This document shows positions 24,944 through 33,320 of a DNA stretch of 64,000 nucleotides, piece after piece. The notes below the pieces were generated by a model. That model saw nothing but the letters and a program-made list of their open reading frames with translations, had not been told where the DNA came from and made no database searches. Both the position numbers and the translations under genes were made by a program. This DNA comes from Hohaiivirga sp031546825 (GTDB taxonomy: Bacteria; Pseudomonadota; Alphaproteobacteria; Rhizobiales; Beijerinckiaceae). Numbering within the stretch: the stretch's first letter is position 1; every line of letters starts with the position of its first letter. The stretch is taken from NCBI GenBank assembly GCA_031546825.1, contig JAVBJU010000005.1, positions 62,001-126,000 of the forward strand. The letters are read 5' to 3'.

Positions 24944-27031
24944 TTACTTCTGCTCGGCCTGAAGAGCGGTCAGCGCAATGGTATAGACGATATCGTCCAC
25001 CAGGGCGCCACGCGACAGGTCGTTGACCGGCTTGCGCAAGCCCTGCAGCATCGGACCGACCGACACCACATTGGCCGAGCGCTGTACCGCCTTATAGGTG
25101 GTGTTGCCGGTGTTGAGATCCGGGAACACGAAGACGTTGGCACGCCCAGCGACCTGGCTGTCCGGAGCCTTCTGCTTGCCCACCGAGAGCACGCTCGCGG
25201 CGTCATATTGCATCGGGCCATCGATCATCAGATCAGGGCGTTTTTCCTTGGCAATAGCGGTGGCCTTACGCACCTTCTCGACATCGTCGCCGGAGCCGGA
25301 GGAACCGGTCGAATACGAAATCATGGCAATGCGCGGCGTGATGCCGAACGCCTTGGCCGAATCCGCCGACTGGATGGCGATTTCAGCAAGTTGCTCCGGA
25401 TTCGGATCGGGATTGACCGCGCAATCGCCGTAAACCAGAACCTGATCCGGCATCAACATGAAGAATATGCTGGACACGATTGACGAATTCGGCGCGGTCT
25501 TGATGAGCTGGAGCGCTGGGCGGATGGTGTTGGCAGTGGTGTGTACCGCACCCGAAACCAGACCATCAACATCGCCCATCGCCAGCATCATGGTGCCGAT
25601 GACAACGTTGTCCTCAAGCTCCTTTTCAGCCTGGGGCGGGGTCATGCCCTTGGCCTTGCGCAGTTCAACCATCGCGGGCACGTATTTGGGACGGATCTTG
25701 TCCGGCTCAACGATCTCGATATCCGCGGGCAGCGTCACGCCCTGCGCCGCCGCAACATCACGGATCTTGTCCTCTTCACCGATGAGAACGCAATGGGCGA
25801 TCTTCTTTTCATGGCAGATCGCTGCGGCCTGCAAGGTGCGCGGCTCATCACCCTCGGGCAGAACGATGCGCTTGTTGGCGCGCTTGGCAAGCTCGACAAG
25901 GCGGTGACGGAAGGCTGGCGGAGGCATCCGCAGTTCGGTCACTTCACCGATCTTCTTGCGCAGGCGGTCGGTCTTGATGAATTCGGAAACGAAGTCGAGC
26001 ACCTGCTCGGCCCGCTCGACATCATCCCCACCGAGATGGGCGCGGTAAGAGGCAATGCGCGACGAGGTCTCGAACGTATCGTTGTCGCTCGACAGGATCG
26101 GCAGCCCGGCAAGACGCGCCGATTGCATCAGCGGTTCAATCTTGGCGGAAATGGTATTGCCACAGGTGAGCAAAAGCCCCGCCAGCGGCACGCCGCGCAG
26201 CACGGAAAGCGCTGTCGCCAACATCACGTCAGAGCGGTCACAGGGTGCAACCACCAGCGCGCCGGGGCGCAGATGGTCGATGAGGTTCTCAACGGCGCGA
26301 GCGGCAACCACCACTTCATGCACACGGCTGCGGGCCATGTTACCCGCGTGCTCCACACGCAAACCGAGCGACGTTGCCACATCGAGAAGGCGCGGCGCAT
26401 TGAGGCGGTCTTCGGTGGGGATAGCAGCGATAACCGGCGCAGCCGTATAGATACGGCGGAAATCGGCCATGAACTTTTCGCCTTCCTCGCCAACCGGAAT
26501 GCGATTGATGAGAAGACCAACGATATCGGCTGGCTTGCCGTCGTCGCCAAATTGCCGCGCCGCGAGTTCGATGCTCTCAACGAGTTCGTTGGGCGTATGG
26601 CGGTTCGCATTGACGACGAGGATCAATTCAGAAGTGAGGCCACGCGCCATTTCGACATTCACGCGGGTGTCAAACTGGCGCTCATTGTCGTGAATAAGGC
26701 CTTCAATGATGACAACATCGTTCTCGGAGCGGGTCGGCTCAACGATATTGACGACCTCTTCCATCAGGTCCGACAGCCTTCCCGCGCGCAGCATCGCCTC
26801 AGCATGGGCAGAAGGCAACGGCGCAGGGGCATCAATGTGGCACAGGGTACGGGCAAAATGGGTCGAGAAGATTGCGCGGCCCAACCCCACACGCTGGGCA
26901 ATCGGCTTGACGAAGCCAACCTTCATGCCATCCCGTTGCAGCGCGCGCACGAGACCCAGACCCACGGAGGTCAGCGGGGCTTCAATCCCCACCGGAATGA
27001 GGAAGAATGTTTTTGCTTTCTTTTCTACCAT
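24944..27031 (-). CDS. pta: phosphate acetyltransferase, long form
   Basis: Converts acetyl-CoA and phosphate to acetyl phosphate. The 695 residues match the long enterobacterial type: an N-terminal P-loop-like domain (FLIPVGIEAPLTSVGLGLVRAL), a central DRTGG domain (around AGLLLTCGN) and the catalytic C-terminal domain from about residue 375 (RIVLPEGDEPRTLQAA, MMLAMGDVDGLVSGAVHTTANTIRP in overlapping pieces, then SYSTGSSGSG). GAGG precedes the ATG by seven bases. A terminator separates it from ackA upstream, so it probably has its own promoter in the 245-bp gap. Confidence 0.96.
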   Translation of the reverse strand: MVEKKAKTFFLIPVGIEAPLTSVGLGLVRALQRDGMKVGFVKPIAQRVGLGRAIFSTHFARTLCHIDAPAPLPSAHAEAMLRAGRLSDLMEEVVNIVEPTRSENDVVIIEGLIHDNERQFDTRVNVEMARGLTSELILVVNANRHTPNELVESIELAARQFGDDGKPADIVGLLINRIPVGEEGEKFMADFRRIYTAAPVIAAIPTEDRLNAPRLLDVATSLGLRVEHAGNMARSRVHEVVVAARAVENLIDHLRPGALVVAPCDRSDVMLATALSVLRGVPLAGLLLTCGNTISAKIEPLMQSARLAGLPILSSDNDTFETSSRIASYRAHLGGDDVERAEQVLDFVSEFIKTDRLRKKIGEVTELRMPPPAFRHRLVELAKRANKRIVLPEGDEPRTLQAAAICHEKKIAHCVLIGEEDKIRDVAAAQGVTLPADIEIVEPDKIRPKYVPAMVELRKAKGMTPPQAEKELEDNVVIGTMMLAMGDVDGLVSGAVHTTANTIRPALQLIKTAPNSSIVSSIFFMLMPDQVLVYGDCAVNPDPNPEQLAEIAIQSADSAKAFGITPRIAMISYSTGSSGSGDDVEKVRKATAIAKEKRPDLMIDGPMQYDAASVLSVGKQKAPDSQVAGRANVFVFPDLNTGNTTYKAVQRSANVVSVGPMLQGLRKPVNDLSRGALVDDIVYTIALTALQAEQK

Positions 27032-27240
27032 CTGAGTGCCTCAAAAACTGACCTGATATGACTCAAGCGCAAATCAAATAACCGAAGGAATTGCGGAAAC
27101 AATATCTCAATGAGAGGTTTTGTTCCGTAAAAACGCACGTCGCTTGGGAGTGGAGCGAGCCCCCCGCACACCAACATCCGAACGCAAAACGACCTATCAC
27201 AAAAACCAGAGATGAGCGTCTTTGCGCGCGCCTCTGGAGA

Positions 27241-27268
27241 AAAGCGGGATGCCAAGGCACCCCGCTTT
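27241..27268 (-). terminator. terminator of ackA
   Basis: Inverted repeat AAGCGGGATGCC / GGCACCCCGCTT with one mismatch, followed on the minus strand by a short T stretch, lies about 10 bp after the ackA stop and separates ackA from pta. Confidence 0.7.
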
Positions 27269-27276
27269 TCAGATGT

Positions 27277-28473
27277 TTACTTTCCGGAAGCGATCATTGC
27301 CGTATCACGGGCAATCATCAGTTCTTCGTTGGTGGCAACCGCCAGAACCTTCGGGCCGGTTGCGCCGCTGATGATGCCAGACGCGCCGCGCACGAACTTA
27401 TCGTTGGCGGCCTTGTCAATCGTGACACCGAAAGTCTTGAGCTTCTCCATCGTCATATTACGCAGCAACGGAGAGTTCTCGCCGATACCGCCGGTGAAGG
27501 CGATGGCGTCAACCCGGTCAAGCGAAGTGGCGAGACCGCCGATCAAACGCGCCAGACGATGAGCGAAGACTTCAAGCGCAATCTGCGCGCCTTCATGGCC
27601 CTTGGCGGCTTCATCTTCCAGCGTGCGGCAATCGTTCGACAATTCTGACAGCCCGAGCAGACCGCTCTTGCGGTTCAACATGTTGTCGAGATCCTTGATC
27701 GACATCTTGGCGCGGTCAGCGAGGTAGAACAACACGCCGGGATCGACATCGCCCGAACGGGTGCCCATCACGAGACCTTCAAGCGGCGTCAGGCCCATAG
27801 TGGTGTCGACGCTCTCGCCGTTCTTGACCGCAGTCGCCGAAGCGCCGTTGCCGAGATGGGCGATGATGATGCCATGGTTCTTCGGATCGAGCGCCAACAT
27901 GCGGCGTACTTCGGCCGAAACGAAGCGATGGCTGGTGCCATGGAAGCCATAACGACGAACGCCGTAATCGCGGTAGTATTCCATCGGCAGCGCATAGAGG
28001 AAGGCCGCCTTCGGCATGGTCTGGTGGAAGGCAGTGTCGAACACCGCAACCTGCGGCAGCGACGGCAGTTTCTCGCGGGCAACCTTGATGCCGAGCAGAT
28101 TCGGCGGGTTGTGCAGCGGCGCAAGCGGAATGCAACGCTCAAGCGCGGCAATGACCTTGTCGTCGATCAACACGGATTTGGCGAACTCTTCCGCGCCATG
28201 CACCACACGGTGGCCAACGGCGGTGACGCTCGGCAGGAGGCCCATGGCATCAATATGGTTGATGAGGGCGCTCAGCGCTTCGGCGTGTCCGCCGCCCTTG
28301 AGAGCTTCCTGGGTCTTTGCGCCGGAAGCCTTGTAGGTGATGGAGGAATCGGCATCGCCAAGGCGTTCGGCCAAGCCGCTCAGCACCGGCTCGTCGCCGC
28401 TCTCGTTGGGTAACAAAGCAAATTTAAGGGAGGAGCTTCCACAGTTGATGACCAGGGTCAGAGTGTTCTTCAT
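27277..28473 (-). CDS. ackA: acetate kinase
   Basis: Makes ATP and acetate from acetyl phosphate. The 398-residue ASKHA-fold protein shows VINCGSSSLKFAL at the N-terminus, FDTAFHQTMP, RRYGFHGTSH, the phosphate loop HLGNGASA and FTGGIGENSPLLR. The ATG at 28473 gives MKNTLTL, the family start; a frame extension of seven codons upstream is not needed. It lies between pta and pflA in the fermentation block. Confidence 0.97.
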   Translation of the reverse strand: MKNTLTLVINCGSSSLKFALLPNESGDEPVLSGLAERLGDADSSITYKASGAKTQEALKGGGHAEALSALINHIDAMGLLPSVTAVGHRVVHGAEEFAKSVLIDDKVIAALERCIPLAPLHNPPNLLGIKVAREKLPSLPQVAVFDTAFHQTMPKAAFLYALPMEYYRDYGVRRYGFHGTSHRFVSAEVRRMLALDPKNHGIIIAHLGNGASATAVKNGESVDTTMGLTPLEGLVMGTRSGDVDPGVLFYLADRAKMSIKDLDNMLNRKSGLLGLSELSNDCRTLEDEAAKGHEGAQIALEVFAHRLARLIGGLATSLDRVDAIAFTGGIGENSPLLRNMTMEKLKTFGVTIDKAANDKFVRGASGIISGATGPKVLAVATNEELMIARDTAMIASGK

Positions 28474-28653
28474 TATTTCACACTTTTCTTCCATAAACGG
28501 CCCCGAATTCGGGGCATTGAAACTGAAACGTGACAGGCCCTTTCACGACCTAGCCAGTTTGAACTGCTTTCCCTTTCGGGATAATTTCATCGGAAAAGGG
28601 CGTCAACCCACGCGCTGATCCGGCATCCATAAATTAATTAAGCTAATCGGGAA

Positions 28654-28667
28654 GCGATAGTGATCAA
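28654..28667. promoter_or_regulatory. FNR/Anr-like box upstream of ackA
   Basis: GCGATAGTGATCAA matches the FNR palindrome TTGAT-N4-ATCAA at 8 of 10 informative positions, with one perfect half. It lies about 180 bp upstream of ackA. Regulation by an FNR/FnrL protein is inference. Confidence 0.35.
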
Positions 28668-28705
28668 TTCCCGCCATGGTGTTCTAGCGGCGGGACGGTC
28701 TCAAG

Positions 28706-29500
28706 TCACTGCACCAAAAAGCCGCGCCTGGAAAATTGCCCTTTAACGCGGTCCACCAGAGCCGGTGTCGGCGTCGGATTGTCTTTAAGCGCGTAGTCCA
28801 TGCCCAGTTCTTTCCATTTATGCGCACCTAGCTGATGGAACGGCAGCACATCCACCCGCTCCACCAGAGGGCCGAGCGTCACGAGGTAATCCGCCAGACG
28901 GTCCACGTCGGCTTCGTCATCGCTCCAGCCGGGGACCAGCACGTAACGTATCCACATCTTCTTGCCGAGGCGCACAAGACGTGCGGCAAAATCAAGTGTG
29001 GGTTGCAGTTCCTGAGCAGTAAGTTCTTTATATTTGACGGGATCAATCTGCTTGATGTCGAGCAGGACGAGGTCCACGGCATCGAACATTGAATCCGGCA
29101 CATCATTGTGCAGAAAGCCTTGCGTATCAAGCGCGGTATTCAAGCCCAGTTCCTTGCATTTTCGGAACATGGCACCGACGAATTCCGCCTGCATCAGGGG
29201 CTCTCCCCCCGAGATCGTCACGCCGCCCGCAAAACGGAAAAAACCGGCCAGCGGTTTCAGTTCTTCCAGCGCCTGATCCACCGTCACCTTGCGGCCACGG
29301 TGGAGTTTCCAGGTATCGGGATTATGGCAATAGAGGCAGCGAAACTGGCAGCCGGATGTGAAAAACACAAACCGAACGCCCGGGCCATCGGCGGCAGCGC
29401 CCGTTTCCACGGAATGGAGATATCCCACAACATCCCCATCGGCCACGGGCTTCTGCGCGGCGACAATGTTCTGGCCGGAAGGTGCCGTAAGCTCTGCCAT
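28706..29500 (-). CDS. pflA: pyruvate formate-lyase activating enzyme
   Basis: Radical SAM enzyme that installs the glycyl radical on PflB. The 264-residue protein has the cluster motif CQFRCLYC (CxxxCxxC), preceded by VETGAAADGPGVRFVFF and followed by HNPDTW, then the SAM-binding GGVTISGGEPLMQ and the DTQG segment. It is downstream of pflB on the same strand, separated by a hairpin, an order shared with E. coli. Confidence 0.96.
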   Translation of the reverse strand: MAELTAPSGQNIVAAQKPVADGDVVGYLHSVETGAAADGPGVRFVFFTSGCQFRCLYCHNPDTWKLHRGRKVTVDQALEELKPLAGFFRFAGGVTISGGEPLMQAEFVGAMFRKCKELGLNTALDTQGFLHNDVPDSMFDAVDLVLLDIKQIDPVKYKELTAQELQPTLDFAARLVRLGKKMWIRYVLVPGWSDDEADVDRLADYLVTLGPLVERVDVLPFHQLGAHKWKELGMDYALKDNPTPTPALVDRVKGQFSRRGFLVQ

Positions 29501-29518
29501 TGTCGTGTCTCCCTAAGC

Positions 29519-29544
29519 CAACAGCCGCGGGATCGCGGCTGTTG
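29519..29544 (-). other. hairpin between pflB and pflA
   Basis: A perfect 11-bp stem CAACAGCCGCG / CGCGGCTGTTG with a 4-nt loop occupies the 86-bp gap. There is no T-run, so partial attenuation or protection of the abundant pflB message is more likely than full termination. Confidence 0.7.
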
Positions 29545-29586
29545 AAATCTTATTATACCATCATAGGACCGGATCGGTCCGCGCAC

Positions 29587-31848
29587 TCACATGGAGGCGT
29601 GGAATGTCCGGCTGATGACGTCAAGCTGCTGCTCGCGGGTCAGCTTGACGAAATTGACGGCGTAGCCCGAGACGCGGACCGTCAACTGCGGATACAGCTC
29701 CGGATGCTCCATGGCTTCAACCAGCGTGTCACGATTGAACACGTTGACGTTGACGTGGAACCCACCTGCACCAGAGAAGCCATCAAGGCAGTTGGCAAGG
29801 TTGCGGCGACGCTCTTCGATTGAGCGCCCGAGTGCGTCCGGCGTGCTGGAGGCCGTCCAGGAGATGCCGTCGAGAGCGCATTCGTAGGGGATCTTGGCGA
29901 CCGAAGCACCGGCTGCGATGAAGCCCTTGACGTCGCGTCCGTTCATCGGGTTTGCACCCGGAGCGAACGGCTCGCCAGCACGGCGACCATCCGGCGTATT
30001 ACCGGTCTTCTTGCCGTACACGACATTCGACGTGATGGTCAAAACCGACTGGGTCGGCATCGAGTTGCGGTAGAAGTACGGCTGGGCCTTGATCTTCTCC
30101 ATGAAGCTCTCGGCGAGCATCACGGCGATGTCGTCAGCACGGTCATCGTTGTTGCCGTAAGCCGGGTATGCGCCTTCGATTTCGAAGTCGACGGCAATAC
30201 CCTTGTCGTTACGAACAACCTTGACCTTGGCGTGCTTGATAGCTGAAAGCGAGTCCGCTGCAACCGACAGGCCGGCAATGCCGCAAGCCATGGTGCGCAG
30301 GATATCGCGGTCATGAAGCGCCATCTCGATCCGCTCATAGGAATAGCGGTCGTGGGAGTAGTGAATGGCATTGAGCGCCTTCACATAGGTGGCAGCCAGC
30401 CAATCCATCATGACGTCGTATTTCTTCATGACGGTATCGTAATCGAGCACATCACCCTTGATCGGCTCAAAACCCTTGGCAACAACCTTGCCGGTCTTCT
30501 CGTCAACGCCGCCATTGATTGCGTAAAGCAAAGCCTTGGCCAGGTTGGCGCGCGCGCCGAAGAACTGCATCTGCTTACCGATCCGCATGGCGGAGACGCA
30601 GCAGGCAATGCCGTAATCGTCACCCCATTTCGGGCGCATGACATCATCGCTCTCATACTGGATCGAAGAGGTTTCGACCGAGACCTGAGCGGCGTAGTCC
30701 TTGAAGCCCTGCGGCAGTTCGGTGCTCCACAGAACCGTCAGGTTCGGCTCAGGGGCCGGGCCGAGGTTGTAGAGGGTCTGCAGGAAGCGGAAGCTGTTCT
30801 TGGTCACCAGCGGACGACCATCTTCGCCAACACCGGCAATGGATTCGGTCACCCAGGTCGGGTCGCCAGAGAACAACTGATCGTATTCCGGCGTGCGCAG
30901 GAAGCGAACGATGCGCAGCTTGATGACCAGATCGTCGATCATCTCCTGGGCCTCGGCCTCGGTGAGGACGCCAGCCTTCATGTCGCGGTCAATATAGATG
31001 TCGAGGAAGGTCGAAACACGACCGAACGACATGGCCGCGCCATTCTGCTCCTTCACGGCAGCAAGATAGGCAAAATACACCCACTGCACAGCTTCACGGG
31101 CGTTGGTGGCAGGCTTGGAAACGTCGAAGCCGTACTTCGCAGCCATCTCGCGCAATTCATCAAGGGCGCGGAACTGTTCCGACAACTCTTCACGCAGGCG
31201 CATCACATCTTCGGTGAAGACATGGTCGTCGAGCTCATGGAACTCGCGCAGTTTGTCCTGACGCAGGAAATCGGTGCCGTAGAGGGCGAGACGGCGATAG
31301 TCGCCGATGATACGACCACGGCCGTAGGCGTCCGGCAATCCAGTCACAACGCCCGAGCTACGGGCTGCAACGATATCCGGCGTATAGACGTCGAACACTG
31401 CCTGGTTGTGGCTCTTGCGGTAATGGGTCCAGATGTCGTCAATCTTCGGGTCCGACTTGAAGCCAAACGCCTCAAGGCCGTTCTGGACCATGCGCAGGCC
31501 GCCATTCGGCATAATGGCGCGCTTCAACGGCGCGTCGGTCTGCAAGCCAACGATGATTTCGAGGTCGCGGTCAATATAACCGGCGTCATGGGCGGTGATC
31601 GTCGAGCCACGGTCGCTTGAAACGTCGAGAACGCCCTTCTTGCGCTCTTCCTTCAGAAGCTCGGACAGCTTGGCCCACACAGCGGTTGTGCGCTCGGTGG
31701 CGCCAGCCAGAAATGCGCTATCGCCTACATAGGGGGCATAGTTCTTCTGAATGAATTCGCGCACATCGACGCGCTCTTTCCACTGCCCAGCGGCAAAGCT
31801 GCGCCAAGGGTCAACGACAACGTCGGGCTTATTAACGGTAGCGTCCAT
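29587..31848 (-). CDS. pflB: formate C-acetyltransferase (pyruvate formate-lyase)
   Basis: Cleaves pyruvate with CoA to acetyl-CoA and formate under anaerobic conditions. The 753-residue protein carries the tandem catalytic cysteines in GIACCVSAMRIGK and the C-terminal glycyl-radical loop RVSGYAVNF, followed by the typical end ISRTFHASM. The N-terminal FAAGQWKERVDVREFIQKNY is characteristic. No focA formate channel gene lies next to it in this window. The upstream gap of 463 bp contains repeated TTGCAGCGC elements. Confidence 0.97.
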   Translation of the reverse strand: MDATVNKPDVVVDPWRSFAAGQWKERVDVREFIQKNYAPYVGDSAFLAGATERTTAVWAKLSELLKEERKKGVLDVSSDRGSTITAHDAGYIDRDLEIIVGLQTDAPLKRAIMPNGGLRMVQNGLEAFGFKSDPKIDDIWTHYRKSHNQAVFDVYTPDIVAARSSGVVTGLPDAYGRGRIIGDYRRLALYGTDFLRQDKLREFHELDDHVFTEDVMRLREELSEQFRALDELREMAAKYGFDVSKPATNAREAVQWVYFAYLAAVKEQNGAAMSFGRVSTFLDIYIDRDMKAGVLTEAEAQEMIDDLVIKLRIVRFLRTPEYDQLFSGDPTWVTESIAGVGEDGRPLVTKNSFRFLQTLYNLGPAPEPNLTVLWSTELPQGFKDYAAQVSVETSSIQYESDDVMRPKWGDDYGIACCVSAMRIGKQMQFFGARANLAKALLYAINGGVDEKTGKVVAKGFEPIKGDVLDYDTVMKKYDVMMDWLAATYVKALNAIHYSHDRYSYERIEMALHDRDILRTMACGIAGLSVAADSLSAIKHAKVKVVRNDKGIAVDFEIEGAYPAYGNNDDRADDIAVMLAESFMEKIKAQPYFYRNSMPTQSVLTITSNVVYGKKTGNTPDGRRAGEPFAPGANPMNGRDVKGFIAAGASVAKIPYECALDGISWTASSTPDALGRSIEERRRNLANCLDGFSGAGGFHVNVNVFNRDTLVEAMEHPELYPQLTVRVSGYAVNFVKLTREQQLDVISRTFHASM

Positions 31849-32311
31849 ATTTATAGCCTCCTAGAGGAAACCTGTTCGGGAAAACTCAGTGCTTCCCAAT
31901 GCAGGCCCCTTATAGATAATTCCACCCCGGAAGACATTCTAAATCGGCTTCAAAACTGTCCGAAAATCCTTTGCAGCGCAATGATTCTTCTGTTTGCAGC
32001 GCTAGTATGAAAAATAGTCTCCACAAATTGCCCTGGTGAAATGATTGCCTGGAATGGCTTTGAATTGGCCTTTAGAAATATCACAGCGCTGCAATAGATG
32101 TTTTTTTCACCTGCGACAAAATGGCACAATCCTGTGCGCGCAAATGTCTCTCTTCACACCGGCCAATGGCTCCGGAAAGCGGCCCCGCCAAAGCGGATAT
32201 GCCCTTGAAAACAAATAAAATATTCTTGAAAAACGCGTCATGCCAAACCGCCTTCTCAAGCGCCTTGCGCGCCGAACCACATGCGGTTTCTTGCGATGAA
32301 CGGTGCGCAGT
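31849..32311. other. intergenic region upstream of pflB (between recR and pflB)
   Basis: There is no supported gene in these 463 bases; a 64-codon + strand frame at 32121-32315 has no ribosome binding site or recognisable features. The region should hold the pflB promoter and a leader. It contains three copies of TTGCAGCGC (listed separately). I saw no full FNR consensus here. Confidence 0.5.
31972..32094. repeat. three TTGCAGCGC elements upstream of pflB
   Basis: TTGCAGCGC occurs at 31972-31980 and 31995-32004 (with a following T) in direct orientation, 23 bp apart, and once inverted as AGCGCTGCAA at 32085-32094. The first copy continues as the odd palindrome TTGCAGCGCAA. They are candidate operator sites for a pfl regulator; no known factor is assigned. 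Confidence 0.45.
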
Positions 32312-32917
32312 CTAAAATCTGGTTCTCTGCTTGATCGCAGCGGAGAGCGTTCCTTCGTCCAGATAGTCGAGTTCACCGCCCACCGGCACGCCATGCGCGA
32401 GCTTCGTAATATTAACGTCGCAGTGCGCCAAAAGTTCAGTCACATAATGCGCCGTCGTCTGCCCATCTACAGTAGCGCTGAGGGCCAGGATCACTTCCTG
32501 CACCTCTGGCACAGACGCCCGCGCCACAAGGCCTTCCAGATTGAGATGTTCCGGGCGAACACCGTCGAGTGGCGACAGCACGCCACCCAGCACATGATAC
32601 CCGACATTGAGGGCCGCCGCGCGCTCCAGCGCCCATAAGTCGGAAACGTCTTCGACCACGACGAGAATTGTCCTGTCGCGCTCGCCATCACAGCAGATGA
32701 CGCAAGGGTCTTGTGTGTCGATATTCCCGCAGGATTGACAGACCATCGCCCGGTCTTCAACCACCCGCATGGCATCGCTGAGCGGGTGAAGCAATTGTTC
32801 ACGCCGCTTGATGAGATGAAGCACCGCCCGTCGCGCCGAACGCGGGCCCAAGCCCGGCAGGCGCGCCAGCAGTTGAATCAGACGTTCGATTTCCGGGCCT
32901 GCAACCGAACGGGCCAT
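32312..32917 (-). CDS. recR: recombination protein RecR
   Basis: Partner of RecO/RecF in gap repair and RecA loading. The 201-residue length is normal. Present are a helix-hairpin-helix (LARLPGLGPRSARRAVLHL), the four-Cys zinc finger (Cys 60, 63, 72, 75 in VCQSCG...PCVIC), and the Toprim domain (VVVEDVSDLWALE). The gene order dnaX-ybaB-recR is a widespread conserved arrangement. Confidence 0.97.
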   Translation of the reverse strand: MARSVAGPEIERLIQLLARLPGLGPRSARRAVLHLIKRREQLLHPLSDAMRVVEDRAMVCQSCGNIDTQDPCVICCDGERDRTILVVVEDVSDLWALERAAALNVGYHVLGGVLSPLDGVRPEHLNLEGLVARASVPEVQEVILALSATVDGQTTAHYVTELLAHCDVNITKLAHGVPVGGELDYLDEGTLSAAIKQRTRF

Positions 32918-32939
32918 ATTGTTAAACTCCAGTACCGGC

Positions 32940-33257
32940 TCAGAACGGATTAAGGCCGGGCGGAAGCTGCATGCCGCCGGTCATTTCGGTCATGCGCTGC
33001 TGCATGATGCGTTCAGCTTTGCCGCGCGCATCGGAAAATGCCGCAACGATCAGGTCTTCAAGGATTTCCTTTTCCTCAGCCACAACAATGGACGGATCAA
33101 GCGTGATGCCTTTGAGATCACCCTTACCGGAGACTTTGACCACAACCGCACCGCCGCCGGAAGAGCCCTCGACCTCAAGCTGGTCCATCTCGGCCTGCAT
33201 GTCCTGCATCTTCTTCTGCATGGCCTGGGCCTGCTTCATCAAAGCCATCATATCCAT
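32940..33257 (-). CDS. YbaB/EbfC family nucleoid-associated protein
   Basis: 105 residues with the family layout: an N-terminal helix MMALMKQAQAMQKKMQDMQAEM in overlapping heptads, the VEGSSGGGAVVVKVSGKGDLKGI strand region and the closing helix ending PPGLNPF. It forms DNA-binding dimers in other bacteria. It lies between dnaX and recR. Confidence 0.95.
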   Translation of the reverse strand: MDMMALMKQAQAMQKKMQDMQAEMDQLEVEGSSGGGAVVVKVSGKGDLKGITLDPSIVVAEEKEILEDLIVAAFSDARGKAERIMQQRMTEMTGGMQLPPGLNPF

Positions 33258-33320
33258 CGTTCAATCTCCTGAAGTCCGTGCCCGCTGCCGGCTTTGCACG
33301 CGCGGCGGCATTACCCGTTG

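Noticed and set aside
25541..27061. 506-codon + strand open frame opposite pta
   Set aside because: Shadow frame; the minus-strand gene is a full-length phosphate acetyltransferase.
32121..32315. 64-codon + strand frame in the recR-pflB gap
   Set aside because: No ribosome binding site, no hydrophobic segment or motif, and it overlaps the 3' end of recR by a few bases; treated as non-coding.
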